From Lachnospiraceae bacterium (lineage in GTDB: Bacteria; Bacillota; Clostridia; Lachnospirales; Lachnospiraceae): DNA of 64,000 bases. Positions within the stretch are counted from its first letter, which is position 1. Each line of letters starts with the position of its first letter. Under the pieces are notes generated by a model. That model searched no databases and was not told the DNA's origin. It was given only the letters and a program-made list of their open reading frames with translations. The position numbers and the translations under genes were made by a program. Below, piece after piece: positions 1-7,846 of the stretch. The stretch spans positions 1 through 64,000 of the forward strand of contig JAILAN010000027.1 of NCBI GenBank assembly GCA_024681595.1. Direction: 5' to 3'.

Positions 1-2009
1 GCGCTTGAAGACATAAATTTTTGTCGAAGAGCGCTTTCATTATGCAGATTTTTAACCATATTGGTGCGTCTTATGACAAAATCATCCATTTTCTGAAGAT
101 ACTCTTCTTCGGATATCGTTCCTTCCGCCACCCCTGTTAATCCCTTTTCCCAGCTGGCAGTCAGTTTCGGATCGAGCAGAGGCTTTATCGAGCTGTCAAC
201 AACATCATAGATCATCTCTCCCAACAATGTGGGAGTTACAATCTGAGTCTTTTTATTTGTGGACAGATATTTGTTTTTATCCAGTTTTTCAAGTATTCCG
301 GATCTGGTCGCACTGGTTCCTATACCGCTTCCCTTGATCTGTGATCTTAATTCTTCATCCTCGATCAGGGAACCCGCATTCTCCATTGCAAGGATCAAAG
401 ATCCTGAATTATACCTCTTGGGCGGTGACGTTATCCCTTCTTTGATCTCGAAGCCTTCGTTATGCAGAACATCACCTTTTTTTAATGATGAAATGGCTTT
501 CATCATATCTTCGTCAAGGACAGTTTCATTTTCATCATTACTGCCGGAATCTTCTTTTTCTTCTTTATTATCCTTTGCAGCATTATCCTCTTTTTTTCTG
601 GAAGTATTCGCAGCCACTACCTGATAACCGGGATCCTCCTGGAACTTAAATCCGGCGAAAAAAGCTTCTGTATCTATGTCAGCCCTTATTGAGAGTTTTC
701 TGAATACAGCAGGCGGATAAAATATACTTAGGAATCTTCTGACGATCAGTTCATATACACCCTGAATCATAGGATTGAGGTTTTTAAGATTGCCGAATCC
801 CTGCCCGGTAGGTATGATAGCATAGTGATCCGTGATCTGCTTGTCGTTAACATATCTGGTCTTTGACAGATTCTTATATGAACCGTTTTTAAGTATTTCA
901 TCAGCAAACCCTGAAGTCGGAGTATAATTTGTTAAACCTCTTATATTTTTATCTATCTCCTTAGAAACAGCTGTAGACAGTACTCTGGCATCGGTTCTCG
1001 GATATGTTGTCAGTTTCTTTTCATAAAGTTCCTGAGCTATCTTAAGCGTCTCTTCAGGACTTATCTTAAATACCTTTGAGCACTCATTCTGAAGTTCAGC
1101 CAGATTATAAAGCAATGGTGCATTCTTATTTTCTTTTTTCTTATCTACACTTCGTATTATTGCATCTTTACCTGATAAAGAATCGATAAGGGACTGTGCA
1201 TCAGCTTTTTCCTTAAATCCGTTTTCCTTGTAAAGATAAGGGGTATTAAAATATCTAGAGCCTTCAACAGACTTCCACTCAAGATCTATGCGTATATCTG
1301 ATAGCGATCCTTGCAGCATCACTCTGTAAAAAGGAGTTTTAACAAAAGACCGTATCTGTCTTTCCCTGTTAACAACCATGCCCAGAACACAGGTCATGAC
1401 TCTTCCTACTGAAACAACGCACTTATCTAGTTTAAGGAAATTCTTAACCGGATAACCGTATTTAAGCGTAAGAACACGTGAAAAATTAATACCCATCAGG
1501 TAATCTTCCTTGGCTCGAAGATATGCTGCCGAGCACAGATTATCATATTCTGACAGATCTTTGGCTTCTCTGATCCCGCGAAGGATCTCTTCTTCGGTCT
1601 GTGAGTCGATCCAGACCCGTTTACGTGTTTTGCCTTTTACATCAGCCATTTTCTCTACCAGACGATATATGTATTCTCCTTCTCTACCGGAGTCGGTACA
1701 TACATATATGACTTCAACATCAATTCTGTTAAGCAGTCCGGAAACAATACCAAACTGTTTTTTTACATCAGAAATGACCTCGTATTTATATTCCGAGGGT
1801 ATAAAAGGAATAGTCTCAAGAGACCATTTTTTTAGTTTTTCATCATAAGCATCGGGGTAAGACATCGTTACCAGGTGTCCGACACACCAGGTGATGATGG
1901 AATCATCCGATTCGATATAACCGTCGCCGGAACGACCGTTTATCTTAAGAGCATTTGCAAATTCCCTTGCAACAGACGGTTTTTCGGCAATATAAAGATT
2001 CTTTCCCAT
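1..2009 (-). CDS. topB: DNA topoisomerase III (partial; C-terminus beyond left edge)
   Basis: Minus-strand reading frame from ATG at 2007-2009 (MGKNLYIAEKPSVAREFANALK...), open to the window edge. Contains TTYPRTDAR active-site motif and TDSGREGE Toprim motif. Absent from the ORF track because there is no stop in the window. Confidence 0.93.
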   Translation of the reverse strand, partial: MGKNLYIAEKPSVAREFANALKINGRSGDGYIESDDSIITWCVGHLVTMSYPDAYDEKLKKWSLETIPFIPSEYKYEVISDVKKQFGIVSGLLNRIDVEVIYVCTDSGREGEYIYRLVEKMADVKGKTRKRVWIDSQTEEEILRGIREAKDLSEYDNLCSAAYLRAKEDYLMGINFSRVLTLKYGYPVKNFLKLDKCVVSVGRVMTCVLGMVVNRERQIRSFVKTPFYRVMLQGSLSDIRIDLEWKSVEGSRYFNTPYLYKENGFKEKADAQSLIDSLSGKDAIIRSVDKKKENKNAPLLYNLAELQNECSKVFKISPEETLKIAQELYEKKLTTYPRTDARVLSTAVSKEIDKNIRGLTNYTPTSGFADEILKNGSYKNLSKTRYVNDKQITDHYAIIPTGQGFGNLKNLNPMIQGVYELIVRRFLSIFYPPAVFRKLSIRADIDTEAFFAGFKFQEDPGYQVVAANTSRKKEDNAAKDNKEEKEDSGSNDENETVLDEDMMKAISSLKKGDVLHNEGFEIKEGITSPPKRYNSGSLILAMENAGSLIEDEELRSQIKGSGIGTSATRSGILEKLDKNKYLSTNKKTQIVTPTLLGEMIYDVVDSSIKPLLDPKLTASWEKGLTGVAEGTISEEEYLQKMDDFVIRRTNMVKNLHNESALRQKFMSSS

Positions 2010-3373
2010 TACATATCTTCCAAACTGATCAATTTAAGGTTTGGTTTGACTTTGGCTTCCAGGTTCAGTTTTTCGTCAAATCTCTTAACAGAGAAAAGAT
2101 ATACATAATCTACATGTATCTTTGCTTCCTTGCAGCAGAACAAAAGCCATTCATAATCATCATATCTCATAAGAGGTTTATCCCAGTTACATATGCTGAC
2201 TATGGTCTTGCCTTCCTCGTTCTGAGCTATTACGTCGATATTACCGATCTTGCCTACCCACTCACCGATCCTGTCGATCTCGATAGGCAGCTCCTTCCAT
2301 TTATTCCATTTCTCGATATGCTGTTTGCAGACGGTCTTGAAGTATTCTGCTACATATGATTTAAATGTTGGAGCAATGTGTTTCTTATAAAATTCCGAAC
2401 CGACCATAGTCTCCAGATCGGTCAGATTGGGATAAATATATGTGAAATAGAAATTCACAAAATGATTGCTGATCCTGTATATACCCTTCTGTGTATTTTC
2501 TTTGCCATCCGTATCATAAGAAAAAACCTTCTCAACAAGTTCAAGCTCCATCAGATTCTTAAGATATACCGAAATTTTGGCTCTTGAAAATTCAGTATGG
2601 AGATACAGATCGTTAAGTTTATGGTTGCCGGCAGCTATTGAAGATAAAATAGTATTGTATACATTGGTTTCCCTGAGCTCTTCTTCAACGATCCTCTGCC
2701 CCTCAAAACGCAACAGAGAGTGCATATCCAGTATATACCGGCTGATATTCTCTCTGATTGACTGTTTGTCCGAAAAATGCTCCCACAATCCCGGAACTCC
2801 GCCTAAAACAGCATAGGATTCTATGCACTGTTCCATGGAAAAACCCGGGAAAAACTCCATCATATGTTCAAATGACAGTTCCTTGACCTTGAGAAATGAT
2901 GATAATTCATATGCAGCTTCACCTATCTTGTTTATCATGGAATTCTCCACCCAGCCGATAGAAGAACTGACAAGAACGATCATAACGTTCTGTTGCTGCC
3001 AGTAACTGTGTACAAAGCTGATCAATTCCTTCATAAAAGTTTCTGAGGATTTTATGATATATTGAAATTCATCGATAATGATTATCTTTTTTTCTTTTTC
3101 ACCCTTTATGATGGCTTTAAAGATATCCATATAAGTAGGATATTTCAGAAGTTTAACATCTTCCTCGGCAAGCTCCATGCCCCAGTTATAGCGCTGCTGG
3201 CGGCAAGATGCGCTTCTTGCTCTGTAATAATGAAACGGCTTGTCCTCAACAAATGAACGTAACAATGAAGTTTTGCCAATGTTGCGCTGTCCATATACGA
3301 CCATGATCTGAGAGCCTTCCTGATCATAATATGTATTCAGATGTTTAAGTTCCGATGTTCGTCCTAATAGCAT
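2009..3373 (-). CDS. AAA-family ATP-binding protein (archaeal-type ATPase with DUF234-like C-terminus)
   Basis: 454 aa; Walker A GQRNIGKTSLL, Walker B IIIIDEFQYI; C-terminal segment IDVIAQNEEGKTIVSICNW resembles a DUF234 nuclease-like domain. TAATG overlap with topB start. Confidence 0.8.
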   Translation of the reverse strand: MLLGRTSELKHLNTYYDQEGSQIMVVYGQRNIGKTSLLRSFVEDKPFHYYRARSASCRQQRYNWGMELAEEDVKLLKYPTYMDIFKAIIKGEKEKKIIIIDEFQYIIKSSETFMKELISFVHSYWQQQNVMIVLVSSSIGWVENSMINKIGEAAYELSSFLKVKELSFEHMMEFFPGFSMEQCIESYAVLGGVPGLWEHFSDKQSIRENISRYILDMHSLLRFEGQRIVEEELRETNVYNTILSSIAAGNHKLNDLYLHTEFSRAKISVYLKNLMELELVEKVFSYDTDGKENTQKGIYRISNHFVNFYFTYIYPNLTDLETMVGSEFYKKHIAPTFKSYVAEYFKTVCKQHIEKWNKWKELPIEIDRIGEWVGKIGNIDVIAQNEEGKTIVSICNWDKPLMRYDDYEWLLFCCKEAKIHVDYVYLFSVKRFDEKLNLEAKVKPNLKLISLEDM

Positions 3374-3385
3374 ATTTAATACCCC

Positions 3386-5137
3386 TTATAAGGATCTGTC
3401 AGCTAACAGCCTTTCAATACCTTCACTGTCTGTCGGGACAGCCAGATAGAATCCCTGAATGCAATCACAATTTACGGATTTGAGATAATCATACTGTTCT
3501 TTGTTCTCCACTCCCTCGGCTATCGTCTCAAAGCCGAGTTTCTTCGTCATATATATGATAGTATCCAGTATTATCCTTGAGTTTTCGTCTATGCAGATAC
3601 TGTCAACAAATTCCTTGTCAATCTTTAAAGTATCAATAGGCAGTCCCTTCAGATATGATAATGAAGAAAAACCGGTTCCAAAGTCATCCAGAGAAATCCT
3701 GACGCCATATTCTCTTAATATCTCAAGTTTAACAATAACATCGGAAAAATCCTCGATAAGAAAGCTCTCAGTTATCTCAAGCTCAATATCTTCAGGATTT
3801 ACATCATAGGAAGATATTACATCAAGTACTGATTGAGCAAAGTTCTCGGTTCTGAATTGTACTGCTGAAATATTGATTGAAAGTATCATGTCAGTATCGT
3901 ATTTTTTCTTCCACTGAACATAATTCCTGATACTTTCTTTGATAACGAAATTGCCTATCGGTATTATCGCACCATTCTTTTCTGCGATTGGAATAAAGAC
4001 CGACGGAGATATCATTTCGCCGTTTTTATCCTTCCATCTGATCAGCGCTTCCACTCCCCTTAGCCTGTTACTCTCAACAAAGAACTGCGGCTGAAAATTC
4101 ATGGTAAAGTTTTCATTAAATACAGCATCCTTGAGCTTGTTTTCAATCGTAACATTAGAAAGGAAATCCTTTAGTATCGGAGCATCAAAATACTGGATCT
4201 GACCTCTGCCCTTTTCCTTGGCCTTAAACATTACTATCTCGGCACAGTTGATGAGTTCAAGAGGTCCCTGAGCAGACTCGGGATAATCGGCAACTCCGGC
4301 GCAAAATGATATGAGCGCTTCGGATCCGTTCGTAAGCTTTATGGGGTTACGTACCGCTTCGCGAAGTTCATAAAAGATACTGTTGGCATTAAGCGCTGCC
4401 CCGGGATTATAAATAGCTATACAATAAGTATCATTGTTAAAATGAGATACTATAACATTATCGTTTTCATATCTCTTTATCATCTGGCCGAAAACCTGTA
4501 TTATCTCATCTCCGACTACTATGCCCATTCCATCGTTTATCTTGTGAAATCCGTCAAGATCCAGAAACATGACAGAAATCACAGAATTGTCTTCTTCGGC
4601 TCTTTTTATCAGGTTGGACAGTTTAGATACAAAATAGTTTCTGTTGATAAGTCCTGTATTGGAATCATAATATGCCATATAGGTCAGCTCATCATTCTGA
4701 GCATGTTCCTTGGTCACATCCTTGAATCTGATTATCTTGTCAGATAAAGATCCCATCTGATCAAATAGCGATTGTATCTCAACTTCAATATATCTGTTTT
4801 CATCAGCCATCCGGTATGTTCCGGATATAGTCTCATCAGGTTTGTTGGTATGAAGAAGGTCACGAAAAGAAAGAACCGACGGTTCTTCTATATAAGAATA
4901 TAATTTTGATATGTCATTGGGTGTTGTGATCTCAACGCCCGGAAAAAATGACTCCCAATTGGCCAGTGTTCTGACACTTCCCTTTTTGCAATCTATATAA
5001 AGGATAGCACTAAGGGAAGTGGAGCAGACCAACCTGTACATTCTTTCATCAGCCTGAAGACGGCTGTTCATGGCGTTAAGAAGATCGACCTGATAACGTA
5101 ATTCGTCCATATGATGTAACCTGACCCCAAGCACCAA
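3386..5137 (-). CDS. PAS-like/degenerate GGDEF/EAL domain protein (putative c-di-GMP phosphodiesterase)
   Basis: 583 aa; EAL motifs EALIRW, NISAVQF, ELEITES, SLDDFGTGFSSLSYL, AEGVE; GGDEF site degenerate (HFNNDTYCI). Confidence 0.85.
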   Translation of the reverse strand: MVLGVRLHHMDELRYQVDLLNAMNSRLQADERMYRLVCSTSLSAILYIDCKKGSVRTLANWESFFPGVEITTPNDISKLYSYIEEPSVLSFRDLLHTNKPDETISGTYRMADENRYIEVEIQSLFDQMGSLSDKIIRFKDVTKEHAQNDELTYMAYYDSNTGLINRNYFVSKLSNLIKRAEEDNSVISVMFLDLDGFHKINDGMGIVVGDEIIQVFGQMIKRYENDNVIVSHFNNDTYCIAIYNPGAALNANSIFYELREAVRNPIKLTNGSEALISFCAGVADYPESAQGPLELINCAEIVMFKAKEKGRGQIQYFDAPILKDFLSNVTIENKLKDAVFNENFTMNFQPQFFVESNRLRGVEALIRWKDKNGEMISPSVFIPIAEKNGAIIPIGNFVIKESIRNYVQWKKKYDTDMILSINISAVQFRTENFAQSVLDVISSYDVNPEDIELEITESFLIEDFSDVIVKLEILREYGVRISLDDFGTGFSSLSYLKGLPIDTLKIDKEFVDSICIDENSRIILDTIIYMTKKLGFETIAEGVENKEQYDYLKSVNCDCIQGFYLAVPTDSEGIERLLADRSL

Positions 5138-5151
5138 TAAGCAGTTTGTAC

Positions 5152-6237
5152 TTATTTAGCGCTTATATACCCCTTTTCTTTGAGTAGTTCAGCACACAGA
5201 ACAGCTCCGCCCGCAGCGCCTCTTAATGTATTATGAGACAATCCGACAAATTTCCAGTCATAAATTGAATCTTCTCTGAGTCTGCCTATCGACACGCCCA
5301 TTCCTCTCTCATAATCGACATCAAGTTTAACCTGCGGTCTGTTATCTTCTTCCATATATCTGATAAACTGCTTAGGCGCCGAAGGAAGCTTAAGATCCTG
5401 TGGTTCGCCTTTAAATGATACCAGTTTATCTATAAGCTGTTCTTTTGAAGGGTTCTTTTTAAATTTGACAAAGCATGCTGCAGTATGCCCATTAAGAACA
5501 GGCACTCTGATGCACTGAGCGGTGATCTTTACATCATCTGCAGGTACGATTCTGTCACCCTCAACTTTGCCCCATACTCTTAAAGGCTCCTTTTCGGATT
5601 TTTCTTCCTCGCCTCCGATATAAGGGATAACATTTTCAATCATTTCAGGCCAGTCTTTAAAAGTCTTGCCTGCACCGGAAATAGCCTGGTACGTGCAAAC
5701 CACAACTTCATACGGTTCAAACTCTTTCCAGGCTGTTAATGCGGGAGTATATGACTGAATGGAACAATTAGGCTTTACTGCTATAAATCCTCTTTTAGTG
5801 CCAAGTCTCTTTTTCTGAGAATCAATTACCGCAATATGGGAAGAATTGATCTCGGGAACTATCATCGGAACATCAGGAGTCCATCTGTGCGCAGAATTAT
5901 TTGATACTACAGGTGTCTCAGCTTTGGCATATTCCTCCTCGATAGCACGGATCTCATCCTTGGTCATATCAACAGCGGAAAAGACAAAATCAACCAAAGC
6001 AGATACTTTGTCTACCTCATTTACGTTCATAACTACCATTTTTCTGACCTTCTCAGGCATCGGAGTATCCATTTTCCATCGATTGCCGACAGCATCTTCA
6101 TATGTCTTGCCCGCACTTCTGGGACTGGCTGCGATAGCTGCAACCTCAAACCAGGGATGATCTTCCAGCAAAGAGATGAATCTTTGCCCGACCATACCCG
6201 TACCGCCTAAAATACCAACCTTTAACTTTTCACTCAT
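5152..6237 (-). CDS. asd: aspartate-semialdehyde dehydrogenase
   Basis: 361 aa; GILGGTGMVGQRFI NADP site, KPNCSIQSY catalytic Cys region; archaeal/fungal-type Asd. Confidence 0.92.
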   Translation of the reverse strand: MSEKLKVGILGGTGMVGQRFISLLEDHPWFEVAAIAASPRSAGKTYEDAVGNRWKMDTPMPEKVRKMVVMNVNEVDKVSALVDFVFSAVDMTKDEIRAIEEEYAKAETPVVSNNSAHRWTPDVPMIVPEINSSHIAVIDSQKKRLGTKRGFIAVKPNCSIQSYTPALTAWKEFEPYEVVVCTYQAISGAGKTFKDWPEMIENVIPYIGGEEEKSEKEPLRVWGKVEGDRIVPADDVKITAQCIRVPVLNGHTAACFVKFKKNPSKEQLIDKLVSFKGEPQDLKLPSAPKQFIRYMEEDNRPQVKLDVDYERGMGVSIGRLREDSIYDWKFVGLSHNTLRGAAGGAVLCAELLKEKGYISAK

Positions 6238-6240
6238 TTT

Positions 6241-7632
6241 TCATGTCTCCTCTTTAATTTTTTCAAGAAATTCTTTGTTCTTCTTAAGTTCTTCCATAAT
6301 GGCACATTTACCGGGAGCACCAACTGTCACCCTCTTTTCAACACATGTTTTAAGACTGATAGCATCATAAATATCATCATCAAAGCATTCAGAAAAACCT
6401 TTAAGTTCTTCGATAGTCATTTCATCTATAGAAATTCCCTTGTCAATGCAGTATATGACGATTCGACCGATTATTCCATGTGCATCTCTGAACGGAACTC
6501 CTTTGCAAACCAGGTAATCAGCAGCGTCTGTAGCATTTGTAAATCCTCTCACAGCGCTTTTTTCCATGATCTCTTTATTAAACCTGATAGTATCCAACAT
6601 TCCGTTAAATAGATCCAGGCAGTCATTGACCGTCTTAAACGCATCAAATGTAACTTCTTTATCCTCCTGCATATCTTTATTATAAGCAAGCGGAAGGCCC
6701 TTCATGGTTGTAAGAAGCGAAATAAGTGATCCGTAAACGCGCCCGGTCTTGCCTCTGACGAGTTCGGCTATATCGGGATTCTTTTTCTGAGGCATTATGC
6801 TTGACCCGGTTGAATAACCGTCATCAATTTCCACAAACCGGTATTCATTGGTATTCCATATAATGATCTCTTCAGAAAAACGGCTCATATGCATCATGAT
6901 AAGTGACAGATCGGACAGTGATTCAATACAATAGTCACGGTCTGATACAGAATCCATTGAATTAGCAGTCGGTCCTTCAAAGCCAAGCATCGACGATGTG
7001 TAATTGCGGTCCAGAGGATAAGTCGTACCTGCAAATGCTCCTGCTCCCAAAGGATTATAATTCATACGTCTGTATGTGTCTTTCAGCCTTTGATGATCTC
7101 TTTTAAACATCTCAAAATATGCGCCAAAATGATGAGCAAGTGTGGTAGGCTGAGCCTTCTGCAGATGCGTAAATCCGGGCATGAATGTTTCAATATTATC
7201 TTCCATTATCCTGTTGATCGTCTCAAGTAATCTGACGATACTGTCGGCAGTAGCATCAAGGGCTTTGCGCACATACATCCTCATATCAAGCGCAACCTGG
7301 TCGTTACGCGAACGTCCTGTATGCATCTTTTTGCCGTCATCACCTATCTTTTCTATAAGCTTGGCTTCAACAAAACTGTGAATATCTTCATATTCATCAG
7401 TTATCCTGGTCTTACCGGTTTCCACCTCGCTTCTTATTTCGGTCAGTCCTTTGACTATAGAATCTTTTTCGGACAGATTAAGAACGCCCTGCTTTTCCAG
7501 CATGACCACATGTGCTATGGAGCCTTCAATATCTTCATCGATAAGAGCCTTGTCAAAGCTGATCGAAGCATTAAAGTCAAATACCTTTTTTTCAGTTTCT
7601 TTGGTAAATCTTCCTCCCCAAAGCTGAGCCAT
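6241..7632 (-). CDS. argH: argininosuccinate lyase
   Basis: MAQLWGGRFTKETEKKVFDFNASI; GSSIMPQKKNPDIAELVRGK signature. ORF extends to 7659 but the start at 7632 fits the family N-terminus. Confidence 0.95.
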   Translation of the reverse strand: MAQLWGGRFTKETEKKVFDFNASISFDKALIDEDIEGSIAHVVMLEKQGVLNLSEKDSIVKGLTEIRSEVETGKTRITDEYEDIHSFVEAKLIEKIGDDGKKMHTGRSRNDQVALDMRMYVRKALDATADSIVRLLETINRIMEDNIETFMPGFTHLQKAQPTTLAHHFGAYFEMFKRDHQRLKDTYRRMNYNPLGAGAFAGTTYPLDRNYTSSMLGFEGPTANSMDSVSDRDYCIESLSDLSLIMMHMSRFSEEIIIWNTNEYRFVEIDDGYSTGSSIMPQKKNPDIAELVRGKTGRVYGSLISLLTTMKGLPLAYNKDMQEDKEVTFDAFKTVNDCLDLFNGMLDTIRFNKEIMEKSAVRGFTNATDAADYLVCKGVPFRDAHGIIGRIVIYCIDKGISIDEMTIEELKGFSECFDDDIYDAISLKTCVEKRVTVGAPGKCAIMEELKKNKEFLEKIKEET

Positions 7633-7687
7633 AAAACATCTCCCAAAATTTAATCTCAATTTAATTGCATTGAATAAAATATATCAC

Positions 7688-7719
7688 AAAAAAAGACCCA
7701 AGACAACATGTCGAGGGTC
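7688..7719 (-). terminator. Rho-independent terminator downstream of tRNA-Thr
   Basis: Minus strand GACCCTCGACATGTTGTCTTGGGTCTTTTTTT: stem-loop followed by 7 T. Confidence 0.75.
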
Positions 7720-7733
7720 ATATTAAACTCAAA

Positions 7734-7804
7734 GCTCCCGATGGGACTTGAACCCATGACCTACTGATTACGAATCAGTTGCGCTACCACTGCGCTACGG
7801 AAGC
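7734..7804 (-). tRNA. tRNA-Thr (anticodon CGT)
   Basis: Cloverleaf on minus strand: GCTTCCG...CGGGAGC acceptor stem; anticodon arm ACTGA-TTCGTAA-TCAGT; TpsiC GGTTCAAGTCC. CCA not encoded. Confidence 0.92.
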
Positions 7805-7846
7805 ATCGAAAGATATTATATCAGATAAAAATGAAAAAAAACAGTA

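Noticed and set aside
7734-7804. tRNA-Thr as an integration site for a mobile element
   Set aside because: No integrase, no repeated tRNA 3' segment noticed nearby, and flanking genes are housekeeping.
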